Notes under the pieces: model-generated | What the model saw: only the letters and a program-made list of their open reading frames with translations | Told to the model about the DNA's origin: nothing | The model's database searches: none | Translations under genes and position numbers: made by a program | From: Roseimicrobium gellanilyticum | GTDB taxonomy: Bacteria; Verrucomicrobiota; Verrucomicrobiia; Verrucomicrobiales; Verrucomicrobiaceae | Assembly: GCF_003315205.1 (NCBI RefSeq) | Contig: NZ_QNRR01000003.1 | Coordinates: 434,001-498,000, forward strand | Length of the DNA: 64,000 nt | Direction: 5' to 3' | In this document: in pieces, positions 8,683-20,015 of the stretch | Layout of the letters: each line of letters begins with the position of its first letter | Numbering within the stretch: position 1 is the first letter of the stretch

Positions 8683-11163
8683 GTGCTACAACAGCAACGA
8701 AAAAGAAATTCCCGAAGATCCCGTCGCAAAACTGAGCATTGGGAGGTGGCTCCCGATGCCTCCGCTCCGATCCCTCGAGATGACACGTCGGCCTCGGGTT
8801 TTCTGCAGCCGTGGTTCTGGCTGGTGTTAAGTGTACCTACCACCGCCATCGCCCTCTGTGGGTCACGCGAGCCTTGGGCAATGGGACTTGTGGTGGCGCT
8901 GATGTCACTCTGTTATGTGCTGCGTCCGCCCTCTCGCTCCATCAACCGCGTGTTGCTTGGCTTTCTGTTCGCAGTTCCACTACTGGCCCTGCTGGCATTC
9001 CTCCCTCTCTCCAAAACGTCCGTGCCCTTCTGGCGCACCGCCCTTGAGACCGAACACGGCATCGCTCTGGGAGGACTGGTGACACCCCAGCCGTGGATCA
9101 CTTTCGAAGGCTGGGTAGCCCTCGTGTTGGGTATCATCTGGTTGATCTACTGTCTGGGCCAGAATTTCAAACGCCAGGAGATTCGTGTCGCCATCCAGTT
9201 CTTTGCGCTCGTCATTGCCATTCTGGCGGTCATCGCCATAGGCCTGTTCTGGTTCAAGAGGGAAATACCGCTGTGGCGTGGTGAGTGGGCCCAGTTTGCC
9301 TACTTTGGCCCGTTCCCCAATCGGAATCACTTCGGTGGTCTCGTTGCCATAGGCGCCGTGCTGGGCTTTGCGGCCACGTTTGATGCATTCCAAAGGAAGA
9401 ATCCCGTCATGGGATGCCTGTACGCGCTGGGCGTAGTTCCCATGTTTGTGGCCATGTTGCTCAACACTTCTCGCATGGGTGTCCTCCTCTTCTTTGCAGG
9501 ACTCGGCCTGTGGATGGCCTTGGCAAACTCTAAGAAATACACCAGAGCCTGGATTGCGGTAGCCCTCTCCATCCTGCTGATCCTGGCATCTGGATTCATT
9601 ATCTTCGGCAGCCGGATACTGGATCGTTTTCACATTGGCGACGGCTCCATCGCCAATATCATCTCCTCAGAGGGGCGGATTGGAATCTATCTGGACACGC
9701 TCCGGATGATTAACCTGTCGCCATGGGCAGGCGTGGGTCTTGGCAACTTCGACCCGGTATTTTCCATGACGCGAGAGTCCATCGATACGGAAAGCCGCGC
9801 CATCCACCCCGAGAGCGACTGGCTCTGGCTCGCATCTGAGGCGGGTGTCCCATGCATTCTATCTTCCCTGGTCGCGGCCATCATATTGACGTTCGCCTAT
9901 GGACCTTGGGGTAGTCGCCGGATCGCGTCGAGCCGTGGCAGGCGTTTGGGCGTCACTGTAGGTGTGGCAGCGCTCATCTACCCGGCGCAGTCACTGGTGG
10001 ATACACCGCTTCACGGCATCGGCCCGGCGACTTTCACCGCACTACTCATTGGACTTGCCGGCAACCGCCGCCTTCCAGATGTTGAGCCAACCGCAAAAAA
10101 GACATCCGCCCTCTGGCCCGGACTGGGCATCGCAATCTGCGCCCTCGGCGCATCCCTGCTGGTGGCGAGTCTGACCGGCTCGGCCATCACTCCCCAAGAG
10201 AAGTTTGACCAACTCGCCAACGATGCCGCCTTTTTGAAGAGGTCTGGCGACCGCGCTGCCGCTCTCCAAACATGGAATAAAGCAGCTTCAATCAAACCCC
10301 TGCAGTGGAATCTCTATTTCGAGCGAGCTTCGCTAAAACTTGAGCTTGGCTATTCCTCCCAAGAAGCTCTTGCTGATTTCTCCCGCGCTCGTTATCTGGA
10401 GCAGACCTTCGGGCGCATGTGCATGCGCGAGGCGGAACTTTGGTTCCTATATGACCCTCCCTACGGCATTCCAGCCCTCCGTGAGGCCATACTTCGTGAC
10501 TCCACCCGGGCATATGGGTTTTATCATTGGGGAATTACGCAGATGACAACCCATCCGGAGGTTCGTCAGGCCATGCGTTCGCTCGCGACTACACCGGGCC
10601 TGCAGTTTCTCTACTTGTCTGCTTCTACTGGTACCGAGTTCGACTCCGCATTGAAGGAGTTTCTTGTGAAGCACCCTACGCTTGAAGGGTTGAAGCCGGC
10701 GGACCGGCTCAGGTTGTTCCAACTCTGGTATGAGCGTGGCGACCCCGCGGAAGTGCTCCAGCGCCTGGAAGACAATGCCGAGTGGCGGCGTGATGGATGG
10801 CCTGTGGTGGCTGAGCATCGCGCGAAGCAGGGGGACTTTGAGGGTGCCTACACCCTTGCCCATGTGCACCTGCCCAAGCCGTCGCTCCGACCTTTGAGCG
10901 GTGATCAACCCACGGAAACTCTGCGACGACTCTTTTTGCTCAATCCCCAAGATCCCCTGGCCGGTCTCGAACTCTACTGGGCTCAAAAGGCGGCGGGCGA
11001 TTTCAAAGGTGCCCAGGCTACACTACGCGAGGTGTCCGTTCTAAAACAGGTCCCTCCAGGGGTCTTCTGGGAACTGGCGGAAGTGCTCGCCGAGACCGGT
11101 GACTACCTTCATGCCTGGAGCGCACTTCAGGAGTATGCTCGTAAGCTCGCGCCGCCTCCCTGA
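8683..11163 (+). CDS. O-antigen ligase family protein (Wzy_C) with TPR-like tail
   Basis: An 826-residue protein with about a dozen N-terminal membrane segments and a soluble C-terminal half from about residue 500. The ligase/Wzy_C region shows FPNRNHFGGL near residue 210, GRIGIYLDTLRM, and PESDWLWLASEAG near residue 370, equivalent to the periplasmic H-x-x-x-L motif of WaaL-type ligases. The tail has helical repeats such as RSGDRAAALQTWNKAASIKP, consistent with TPR. The only start I can support is GTG at 8683, 15 bases after the previous gene. It probably transfers finished polysaccharide from the lipid carrier to its final acceptor. It is the last gene of the locus, followed by a terminator. 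Confidence 0.82.
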   Translation: MLQQQRKRNSRRSRRKTEHWEVAPDASAPIPRDDTSASGFLQPWFWLVLSVPTTAIALCGSREPWAMGLVVALMSLCYVLRPPSRSINRVLLGFLFAVPLLALLAFLPLSKTSVPFWRTALETEHGIALGGLVTPQPWITFEGWVALVLGIIWLIYCLGQNFKRQEIRVAIQFFALVIAILAVIAIGLFWFKREIPLWRGEWAQFAYFGPFPNRNHFGGLVAIGAVLGFAATFDAFQRKNPVMGCLYALGVVPMFVAMLLNTSRMGVLLFFAGLGLWMALANSKKYTRAWIAVALSILLILASGFIIFGSRILDRFHIGDGSIANIISSEGRIGIYLDTLRMINLSPWAGVGLGNFDPVFSMTRESIDTESRAIHPESDWLWLASEAGVPCILSSLVAAIILTFAYGPWGSRRIASSRGRRLGVTVGVAALIYPAQSLVDTPLHGIGPATFTALLIGLAGNRRLPDVEPTAKKTSALWPGLGIAICALGASLLVASLTGSAITPQEKFDQLANDAAFLKRSGDRAAALQTWNKAASIKPLQWNLYFERASLKLELGYSSQEALADFSRARYLEQTFGRMCMREAELWFLYDPPYGIPALREAILRDSTRAYGFYHWGITQMTTHPEVRQAMRSLATTPGLQFLYLSASTGTEFDSALKEFLVKHPTLEGLKPADRLRLFQLWYERGDPAEVLQRLEDNAEWRRDGWPVVAEHRAKQGDFEGAYTLAHVHLPKPSLRPLSGDQPTETLRRLFLLNPQDPLAGLELYWAQKAAGDFKGAQATLREVSVLKQVPPGVFWELAEVLAETGDYLHAWSALQEYARKLAPPP

Positions 11164-11197
11164 CCTGTTTCCAGCCAGACAAAAAGGTCGAAAGTTC

Positions 11198-11230
11198 AAA
11201 GCCGGGGGTCAGTAAACCCCCGGCTTTTTT
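11198..11230 (+). terminator. Rho-independent terminator of the polysaccharide locus
   Basis: GCCGGGGG (11201-11208) pairs perfectly with CCCCCGGC (11217-11224) around an 8-base loop. The stem is extended by three A-T pairs and followed by a run of six T. It sits 35 bases after the O-antigen ligase stop and ends the plus-strand cluster. Confidence 0.93.
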
Positions 11231-11348
11231 GTTCGATCTCCTTTGCCACGTGCAAGGAGGTCCCCGGCAAATTTCTCACAAAGACCCGCATTCGTTGGTG
11301 AAACCGTAACCTCTGTCCGCACCTATTCTCAAAAACGAGAGATATGCT

Positions 11349-11377
11349 TTGACGGAACCCTTTGGTATTGTTAACAT
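11349..11377 (+). promoter_or_regulatory. Predicted sigma-70-type promoter of the response regulator
   Basis: TTGACG (11349-11354, 5 of 6 to the -35 consensus), then a 17-base spacer, then TAACAT (11372-11377, 4 of 6 to the -10 consensus), about 40 bases before the ATG of the NtrC-like gene. No -24/-12 sigma-54 pattern was noticed here by eye. Confidence 0.5.
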
Positions 11378-11417
11378 CTCTTGAAATTTCACGCTCCACC
11401 TCTCAACTTCTACTCTC

Positions 11418-12773
11418 ATGGCAAAAGTGGTAATCACCGATGACGAAGCGGCCATTCTTGATCTGATCACCAAGTTTTGCCGTGGTCAGGGACATGAGGC
11501 CATCCCCTGCCAGACCGGCTCACAAGGTCTGGCAGCCATTCGCGAACACAAGCCGGAGCTTCTAATCGTGGATCTGCGGATCGGCGAAACAGACGGCATG
11601 GACGTGATCAAGCAGTGCCGCCACGAGTCCCCCAGCACCGCCATCATCATGATCACGGGCCACGGCAGCGTGGAAACCGCGGTCGAGGCCATGCGCCTCG
11701 GTGCCTTTGACTACCTGACCAAGCCCTTCGAGCTGCCGGACCTGAAGCGCACCATGGACCAGGCGTTGGGCGGAAAGGGCATTACGGTTCCAGTCACCGC
11801 GGCAACATCCAATCTCCCCCAAAGCTCCAAGATCATTGGAGGCAGTGGCGTCATCCAGCGGATCCTCGGCATCATCCATCGCGTTGCCGACAACGACAGC
11901 CCGGTACTCCTTGAGGGTGAATTCGGGGTTGGAAAACAACTGCTCGCCCGGGCGCTTCATGAGGCCAGCAGCCGCAACGGAGGACCTTTCAAGGCCATTC
12001 AATGCAGTGCCCTTCCACCCGATCTGCTGGAGGCAGAGCTCTTCGGTCATGGCAGCCCGCAGAACAGCATCTTCACACGCACCCGGGGAGGGACCATTCA
12101 CCTCGGCGAAATCGATCACCTGCCCATGCGCATTCAGGCGCAATTGAACGCGTATTTGGAGCACGCACAGCCGGGCATGAACGGCGGCTCCGGTCTCCCC
12201 TGCAGGCTCGTGACCTCCACCACCGCCCATCTCGAGGACGCCATTCGCGAAGGGAAATTCCGCGAGGATCTCTACTACAAGATCTCCGTGGTGCCGATCG
12301 TCGTGCCACCGCTTCGTGAGCGCCGTGAGGACATTCCCCTGCTGGTGGAGCATTTCCTCCGGGAGCACGCCCTGCGTGTGGGAGGCACCATGAAGAAGAT
12401 GGAGCACTACGCGCAAGAGTTCCTTGAGCGCTATCCGTGGCCGGGAAATATCAGCGAGCTGCGCAACTCCGTGGAACGTGCCATCGCCATGGCCGAAGGC
12501 AGCACCATCAAGCCCGCCGACCTGCCATCCAAGGTCACTCAAAAGATCGAAGCGACGACTGAGACAACCGCGGTCTCCTCCGAACCTCGCACGCGTCTTC
12601 CCATCGGCAGCACGCTGGACGACTTCGTTCGTTCCCAAGAAAAGCTCTTCATCAACGAGACGCTGAAGTTCAACAACGGCTCTCGTGAGAAGACTGCCAG
12701 CATGCTCGGCATCAGCATCGCCACGCTCTATCGCAAGATGGAGCTCAATGTCGAACGCCGCACGACAACCTAG
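11418..12773 (+). CDS. NtrC-family response regulator lacking GAFTGA
   Basis: A 451-residue three-domain regulator. Receiver (1-120): acidic pair D8/D9, phosphoacceptor D52, T80 and K102 all present. AAA+ domain (about 135-375): Walker A is GEFGVGKQ (167-174); the Arg-finger region REDLYYKIS and LRERREDIP are intact. The segment that should carry GAFTGA is replaced by a shorter GHGSPQNSIFT (210-220), and Walker B reads GGTIHLGEID, with glycine in place of the usual first aspartate. A Fis-type helix-turn-helix closes the protein (about 410-445). It is therefore built like an NtrC activator but probably cannot remodel sigma-54 holoenzyme. No histidine kinase lies next to it. Confidence 0.9.
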   Translation: MAKVVITDDEAAILDLITKFCRGQGHEAIPCQTGSQGLAAIREHKPELLIVDLRIGETDGMDVIKQCRHESPSTAIIMITGHGSVETAVEAMRLGAFDYLTKPFELPDLKRTMDQALGGKGITVPVTAATSNLPQSSKIIGGSGVIQRILGIIHRVADNDSPVLLEGEFGVGKQLLARALHEASSRNGGPFKAIQCSALPPDLLEAELFGHGSPQNSIFTRTRGGTIHLGEIDHLPMRIQAQLNAYLEHAQPGMNGGSGLPCRLVTSTTAHLEDAIREGKFREDLYYKISVVPIVVPPLRERREDIPLLVEHFLREHALRVGGTMKKMEHYAQEFLERYPWPGNISELRNSVERAIAMAEGSTIKPADLPSKVTQKIEATTETTAVSSEPRTRLPIGSTLDDFVRSQEKLFINETLKFNNGSREKTASMLGISIATLYRKMELNVERRTTT

Positions 12774-12806
12774 GCGTCATTGTCTGGCCATGACGAATGC
12801 TGGGAC

Positions 12807-14203
12807 TCACTCGAGACCCAGCACTTCTTTCTGCCAGGGCATCAATGCCTCGGAGCCATTGGTTCCTCCCTTCAGAACCATGTCCGTGAGCGTGTCGCGG
12901 GAGCCAAGCAACGATGGCTCGATCCCAAGTTTGCCCGCCTTCGCCTCACGCAACGCGCACAGCTGCTCTATGCGAGCACGCTCTTCATCAGTGCTGCGTC
13001 GCTGATTCCGTTTCAGTCTCTGCGGCCAGGTGTCTGGATCAGACTGACGTACCCGGTGCACAGCCGCTGTGAATGTCTCGCGCCACTTGGGGCGCCAGCG
13101 CGGAGGATGCGTGGTTTTCCCCTCCTCCTGAAACTCCAGCGCCAGATTGATCAGCTGTTGGTTGTTCAGCACCTTGAAGGGGGGTACATCCTTCTCGCTC
13201 GCGGTCGTGTCGCGCCACCACCATAGTTCCTTGAGCATGGCGAGCCCCTTTGGCCTGAGGTTCCCCGAGCCACTGATTCTCCACGCATCGGTGCGATCTT
13301 TCTCCGTACGCCCCAGGACATCCTGCCGGAGCGATTCGCAACTCTGCTCAAACCAGGGGAGCCGCTTGCCGGTGTCCAACTCCGCGAGAAGACGCTCTAC
13401 CAGAATGCCCAGATACCTCACATCATCGACTGCATAGGCCTGCATCTTCTCAGGAAGCGGACGCTGTGACCAGTCGGCCTTCTGTGAGCTCTTGCAGAGG
13501 GCGATGTCGCAATAGTGCTGCACCAGTGCGGCAAGACCGAAAGCGCGGTGACCGGTGAGGCGCGCGGCAATCTGCGTATCATGCACCCGGTGGGGCGTCC
13601 AGGCACATTGCCGCTTCAACAGTGTAAGGTCGTAGTCCGCGCCATGGAGCCAGAGCTCCGAGCGGTCCAGCACTGCAAAGAGCAGCGGAAGATTCCCGCA
13701 TTTCAGCGGATCAATCAGGAAATACTCTCCACCGGCCGCAAGCTGAAGCAGACAGAGTTTCTCCGTGTAGTGATGGAGCGAATCCGCCTCCGTATCCAAA
13801 AAAGTGCGCGTAAATTCACCGCGGTCCAGCTTTGCAGACAGGGTACTGGTCAACGCTGCCAGGTCTTCATCAGTATCAATCCATCGAAAACTTGCGGGCG
13901 GGATGGATGCAGGTTCCATGGGGCTCGGAGAGGTAGCAGTACGATGAGCCGGGGAAGAATGCTGCACCGCTTTACCGGAACCTTGCTTTTTCCCCGTCCT
14001 CTGTGGCCCCCGTCGCTGACGCTCACGCGACTGGGCATCCTTTGCCATCGACGTCGAAGGTGACGATGACTTGCCAGCTTCCGAGCCTGATCGCCCTCCT
14101 TTGGCAGCAACAGCATCACCCCGCCCAAGGAGGCGCTTCAGCGTCTTGCCGGGTGCGCTCGCAAGGGCTGCCAGCGACCGCCGCAGCAAAGATGGCTTCT
14201 TCA

Positions 14204-14207
<4 letters not shown>
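12807..14207 (-). CDS. rnd: Ribonuclease D (DEDDy exonuclease with HRDC)
   Basis: A 466-residue 3'-5' exoribonuclease, longer than the roughly 375 residues of E. coli RNase D. Exo I FLDTEADSL (D138, E140), Exo II LHGADYDLTLL and Exo III QAYAVDDVRYL with its tyrosine are all present, so the enzyme should be active in tRNA/stable RNA 3' trimming. The C-terminal part fits an HRDC-like nucleic-acid-binding domain. The extra N-terminal 105 residues are basic and Ser/Gly/Pro-rich, probably disordered and possibly RNA-binding. The start overlaps the rho stop by 4 bases, so it is the last gene of a coaE-rho-rnd operon. Confidence 0.92.
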
Positions 14208-15662
<1,455 letters not shown>

Positions 15663-15673
<11 letters not shown>

Positions 15674-16277
15674 TTTCGGTATCGAGTTGTTGCAGAAGTA
15701 ACTGGGCTTGAAGCTTTAGAAGTTCGGCGGAACCTTCGTTCCAAATCACTTTGTCGGCTGCGTCCAGTTTACGGGAGAGCGGCCACTGGGCAGCGCAAAT
15801 GCGTTCGGCAGTCGCCTTGTCCAAGCCGCGCTGGCCTGTCAGCCGTTCCATCTGTACCGAGTTGCCAACAGCAACCACGATGACCAGATCAGCCTGATAG
15901 TCATAGGCAGATTCGTAGAACAAGGGGACTTCCGCAATCAAAAGTTGTGCCTTTTTGGCCCCAGCATCCTCCCGTAGCTTCCCCAGCTCTTCCCGCACCA
16001 GCGGGTGCAGAATCGCTTCCAACGCCTTTCGCCGCTCCTCGTTGCCGTCCTTGAAGACGATTTCTCGGAGTTTGCCGCGATCGATCGCTCCTTTCGCCCC
16101 CACAATTTCGGGACCAAATGCGCCAGCCAGCTTTTCCACCACCTCGGGCCGTCCAAGAAGTTCATGCACTACCCCGTCGCTGCTGAAAAGGACGGCTGAG
16201 TCTGCCTGCTCATCCAACAGTCGGGCGAAGGTCGATTTTCCGGAGGCCGCTCCTCCGGTAACAATCCAGGTTTTCAT
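15663..16277 (-). CDS. coaE: Dephospho-CoA kinase
   Basis: A 204-residue P-loop kinase catalysing the last step of coenzyme A synthesis, phosphorylation of dephospho-CoA. Evidence: Walker A GGAASGKST at residues 8-16, the CoA-domain pattern FSSDGVVHELL, HPLVREEL near residue 108, AEVPLFYESAYD near residue 125, and the late RL.GQRGLDKATAE.R motif. The length is normal for the family. It is the first gene of the operon with rho and rnd. It starts at ATG 16277 without an obvious Shine-Dalgarno sequence. Confidence 0.95.
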
Positions 16278-16287
16278 TTCAAATGCG

Positions 16288-16320
16288 AAGGGCGACCCAG
16301 TTGTAACCGGGCCGCCCTTT
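16288..16320 (-). terminator. Probable terminator of the pilus-like operon
   Basis: A GC-rich inverted repeat read on the minus strand as AAGGGCGGCCCGGTT and AACTGGGTCGCCCTT around a two-base loop, with two G-U pairs. It lies 30 bases after the secretin stop and just before coaE. The following T-run is poor, so efficiency is uncertain. Confidence 0.6.
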
Positions 16321-16349
16321 GCGAGTCAGAGTTAAAACATCATTCCCAA

Positions 16350-18833
16350 TTACTGATTCATGGGAAGGGGCGGAGCCTGCGTCGTGGGAGGAGGCGGAGG
16401 CAGAAGCGGAGTCGCTTCGATCTCAGGCTCCACTTCCACGACAGGCTTGCGGATGCGCTCGCCGGACGGGTCGATCAGGTTCGCCGTGACGAACACCATG
16501 AGGTTGCGCTTGAAGTGGTCTTCCGCCTTGGACTGGAAGAGACGGCCCAGAATCGGGATGTCACCGAGGATCGGCACCTTGTCTTCCACGTCCTGTACGT
16601 CTTCGCGGATGAGGCCGCCCATGGCTACCGTCTGGCCGTCCCAGACCGTCACGGCCGTGGTCACCTTGCGGGTGGAGAAGATGGGCTGCTCAATGCGGTT
16701 TTCCGTAAGTACGAGGGTCGTCGGGTTGCCCAGAGCGTCCACCGAAGCGGTGCTGATGGGGCTGCCGTAGTTGATGAACCCTTCGAACTCGGTCACTTCA
16801 GGAGCCAAGTTGAGGTCGATGGTGTAGCCATCAGGACCAATCACCGGGTCGACTTCCATGCGGACACCCACCGGACGCATTTCGAACGCGGTCGGGGTGG
16901 TCGGCGTCACCGGGAAGGTGGAAGCACCGGAGGCACCCGTCAAAGACGTGCCAGTGGTAGCACCCACCGTCTGGGGAATCTGGGGCGGATCGAACTCGGT
17001 AGGGTAGATGAATTCGCGAATGACTTCCACGGTGGCACGTTGGCCGGAACGGGTCGTCACACTCGGGGCGCTCATGAGGTCCACACCCTTCTTCTGACTC
17101 AGCGCACGAACCACCACCTGGAACTGCGGGTCGGTGAAGACACCGGACACTGCGAACATACCAGGAGCCAAGGTCGACGCAAGAGTCTGCGCATTGAGCA
17201 GACCGTCGATGGAGTCGGGCGTGATGGCAATGGAACCACTGCGATTACCGCGGGTGATCGGGTTGATGCCCACCGGAGGCGTACCCGTGCCAGGATAGGT
17301 GAACGGGAAGTCCGTACCGCTCACAGCACCGGAAGCGGAGTTACCCACCGTACCACCGGAGCCGAACACGCGGTCGCCCATGCCGAAGGGACCGAGCAGC
17401 CAGTCAAAACCCAGCTCATCGGTATTCTTCTGGCTGACTTCCACGAACTTCGCAGTGATGTAGATCTGGCGGGGAGCCGTGTTGATGATCTGATCCACGT
17501 AGCTTTCCACCAAGTCCAAGCTGGGCTGGGTGTTACGCACAATGAGCTGCGAGGTCGCCGGAATGAAGGTGGCGGAAGCGCCTTCTGGGAAGGGAATGCC
17601 CTGGGCCTTCAGAACATCCAAAGCCGTGGGACGACCGGTAATGCCACCTGCGGGAGCGCCACCAGCGGGAGCAAAGGGATCCGCAGGGGCGGCAGGAGCG
17701 GCGGCGGCACCACCTTCAATACCACTGAGGAAGGTCGGCGGCACCTTGAAGGTGCGGGTGTACATTTCAGTACCCACGTCAGAGATGGGGACCACCACGA
17801 CGGCGAAGGGCTCCACCTTGTACTTCATGCCACCCAACTCCGTGATGTAACGGAGAGCTTCGGACATGGGCACATCCTTGAGGTCAAGGCTGATGGTGGC
17901 CGTGGAGGGCGCAGCACCGGGCTTGATGATGAGGTTCACGCCCTTCTTGGCTGGGTCACGCTCGATATTGTCGTAGTCCTTGCTCTTGATGCGCAGGAAT
18001 TCGACAGCTTCTTCCACGCTGGCGCCGGCGAACTGCACCGTCGGGAAGATGATCTTGGACATCTTGTCCACATAGTAGGCACCAGGAGAAGTGGTCGTGC
18101 CGTACTCTGCACCGGCTCCAGCTCCCAAGTTCACCGGCACAGGATCTTCCCAGCCACGGTTCACTTCGTTGAGCATCTTGATACGGGTATGATCGCGGGC
18201 GGTATCAAAGTAGTCCGCGCGCTGCTGCTCGGTGGCTTCCATGCCACGACGAGCGGCTTTGTTGTAGGGGTCCTTGCGCAGCACGTCCTGGAAGGACTTG
18301 TTCGCCGAGTCGAAGTTGCCCAAATTGTAGTAGCTCCAGCCCATCTGTAGGCCTTTTTCCACGTCCTTCACACGCTGCACGTGACCAGGGGTCAGCGCAG
18401 GCTCGTAACGCTCGGGATCCGCAAGGCGCTCAAGGAGCACTTCCGCCTTTTCGCAGTCGGGGTGACGGGCCAGGGCATCATTCAGAAGGGCGCGGGCGTC
18501 ATCGTAGCGGCCATTCTTCGCACGCTCTCCAGCGAGGCACACAGCGGCTTCACAGTACTTCGCATTGACCTCATCGCGAATCTGCTGCGTCATCGCGGCG
18601 ATAGGAAGCAACTCAATTGCAGTGCGGTACTCATTGAGTGCACCTTCGCAATCCTTGTCCTTCATGAGCAGGTCCCCTTTGTCGATCGCGGCGCGGGCAT
18701 CAGCCACGCGCTGCATGCGACGGGCCATTTCACGCTCCGCAATGCTGGAGACATTTCCCGAACCGGCTGGCCCTGCGACAACCGCTGTATACGGCATGGC
18801 AACTGCGAGGGCTAGAAACGCGGTCTGCTTCAT
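16350..18833 (-). CDS. Amuc_1098-family pilus outer-membrane secretin
   Basis: About 827 residues from the ATG at 18833; the longer frame to 18863 would precede the signal peptide. A signal peptide (MKQTAFLALAVAMPYTAVVA) is followed by TPR-like helices (about 30-230), then a secretin N-domain region with MSEALRYITELGGMKYKVEP, and a C-terminal secretin domain (GVDLMSAPSVTTRSGQ..., then ILGDIPILGRLF near the end). Its role is forming an outer-membrane ring through which a type IV pilus-like fibre or secreted protein passes. It is the last gene of the cluster on the minus strand, matching Amuc_1098 in Akkermansia. A Pro-rich tail ends the protein. Confidence 0.92.
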   Translation of the reverse strand: MKQTAFLALAVAMPYTAVVAGPAGSGNVSSIAEREMARRMQRVADARAAIDKGDLLMKDKDCEGALNEYRTAIELLPIAAMTQQIRDEVNAKYCEAAVCLAGERAKNGRYDDARALLNDALARHPDCEKAEVLLERLADPERYEPALTPGHVQRVKDVEKGLQMGWSYYNLGNFDSANKSFQDVLRKDPYNKAARRGMEATEQQRADYFDTARDHTRIKMLNEVNRGWEDPVPVNLGAGAGAEYGTTTSPGAYYVDKMSKIIFPTVQFAGASVEEAVEFLRIKSKDYDNIERDPAKKGVNLIIKPGAAPSTATISLDLKDVPMSEALRYITELGGMKYKVEPFAVVVVPISDVGTEMYTRTFKVPPTFLSGIEGGAAAAPAAPADPFAPAGGAPAGGITGRPTALDVLKAQGIPFPEGASATFIPATSQLIVRNTQPSLDLVESYVDQIINTAPRQIYITAKFVEVSQKNTDELGFDWLLGPFGMGDRVFGSGGTVGNSASGAVSGTDFPFTYPGTGTPPVGINPITRGNRSGSIAITPDSIDGLLNAQTLASTLAPGMFAVSGVFTDPQFQVVVRALSQKKGVDLMSAPSVTTRSGQRATVEVIREFIYPTEFDPPQIPQTVGATTGTSLTGASGASTFPVTPTTPTAFEMRPVGVRMEVDPVIGPDGYTIDLNLAPEVTEFEGFINYGSPISTASVDALGNPTTLVLTENRIEQPIFSTRKVTTAVTVWDGQTVAMGGLIREDVQDVEDKVPILGDIPILGRLFQSKAEDHFKRNLMVFVTANLIDPSGERIRKPVVEVEPEIEATPLLPPPPPTTQAPPLPMNQ

Positions 18834-18972
18834 GGGTTTTGATCTTATTTGGCGAGTGATCATGTGGGAGGTGGGGGAGAGGGAGGTCGAATTGTCAGAG
18901 CTTATTCAAGTCGAGGGCTCTTTGGCGAGCCTAAATTTGAAAAAATGAATGAATACCTCGGTTTTGGCGGGG

Positions 18973-19992
18973 TCAGGCCCTCTTGATAAGAATGGGCTTG
19001 GACTCGTCCACCGTGCCGTCAGCACCAACCGGGGCGATATTCACGCTGTCCTCGTTTATCTTCAGCACCTTGTAGGTGGTGGCTTCAAATCCGGGAATGC
19101 GGAATTGATCCCCCTCTTTCACCGGCGGGAGCGGCACCGCAGGCGCGCGAAGGCGGAATTCCATCTTCGCTTCATACACAGCCAAATTCAGCTCCTGCTT
19201 CATGATGAGCACAAACGGCTTGTCCGTGACGAGCTCCTTGATGGTCAACTCGGAGACATCCAGCTCTCCCAGGCGGGGATCGGGGACGGACTTCTTCTCA
19301 AACTTGGTCGCAAGGAAACGCTCACCAGTGGAACCACCAAAGCTGCGGGCCTTGGCGTCAGGGTTCCCCAGGGAATCTTTCGCATCCGGATCCACAAACC
19401 AGTTTCTCCTCTTGGCCTCGTTCGGAGTGGCAACCTGGAAGGGAGCGGAGCTCGAACGGAGGGTGATCTTGTAGTCGTTGGAGATACGCTCGACCAGGAA
19501 CAGCTTGTCCGTCACCGGCGGCATGCTCTTCGGATCCTTGGGATTGGTCTGAGGTTGCGCAGTGAACTCCTCCAAATTGGTGAATCCATCGCTGTCCGGA
19601 TCGAGCGAGGCCACGTTCGGCAGCAGATACTGCAGTTCGTACTTCACGAGGTATTCATTTGTCATCGGGTCACGCAGCTTCGGCTCCGGCAGGGCCAGGT
19701 CGAAAAGCTGCTCATCCTTCAGCACGAGAAGCACCGACTTGTTCAGAGGCACACGCTTGTTCGCGCGTTCCGGCGCAACCCAGGGTGCAGGAGGCGTGAC
19801 GATGTTCTTGATGGCGAGATCCACCTTCTCAATCGGAGGCAGGTCGCGTTCGTTCTTCTTGGTGAACGGCTTGGGCTCCAGCGTGTTGGCAAAACCAAGC
19901 GCCTGGTAGATGAACCATCCGCTGGCCGCAAGAGCCAGCACTGCCATCAGGCCAAGGATGACGCGTTCGTAATTGCTTTGTTTTTTCTGCAT
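18973..19992 (-). CDS. Amuc_1099-family pilus-like system protein
   Basis: A 339-residue single-pass membrane protein: short cytoplasmic start, one membrane helix (VILGLMAVLALAASGWFIYQ, about 11-30), then a periplasmic part. It contains an acidic calcium-loop-like stretch DPDSDGFTNLEEF near residue 135, similar to thrombospondin type-3 loops. The C-terminal region FRIPGFEATTYKVLKINEDSVNI looks like a beta-rich PilP/GspC-type domain. I assign it by position between secretin and the Amuc_1100 homologue and by topology. The gap to the secretin gene is 139 bases. Confidence 0.82.
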   Translation of the reverse strand: MQKKQSNYERVILGLMAVLALAASGWFIYQALGFANTLEPKPFTKKNERDLPPIEKVDLAIKNIVTPPAPWVAPERANKRVPLNKSVLLVLKDEQLFDLALPEPKLRDPMTNEYLVKYELQYLLPNVASLDPDSDGFTNLEEFTAQPQTNPKDPKSMPPVTDKLFLVERISNDYKITLRSSSAPFQVATPNEAKRRNWFVDPDAKDSLGNPDAKARSFGGSTGERFLATKFEKKSVPDPRLGELDVSELTIKELVTDKPFVLIMKQELNLAVYEAKMEFRLRAPAVPLPPVKEGDQFRIPGFEATTYKVLKINEDSVNIAPVGADGTVDESKPILIKRA

Positions 19993-20015
19993 GACGGAAC
20001 GAAAGGAGTCGGGTC

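Noticed and set aside
11231-11417. A sigma-54 (-24/-12) promoter before the NtrC-like gene
   Set aside because: No GG-N10-GC pattern was noticed by eye; a sigma-70-like promoter with a 17-base spacer fits better.
16515-18350. A 611-residue open frame on the plus strand opposite the secretin gene
   Set aside because: Arg/His/Gly-rich with no domain; the opposite strand encodes a recognisable secretin. It is a GC-rich shadow frame.
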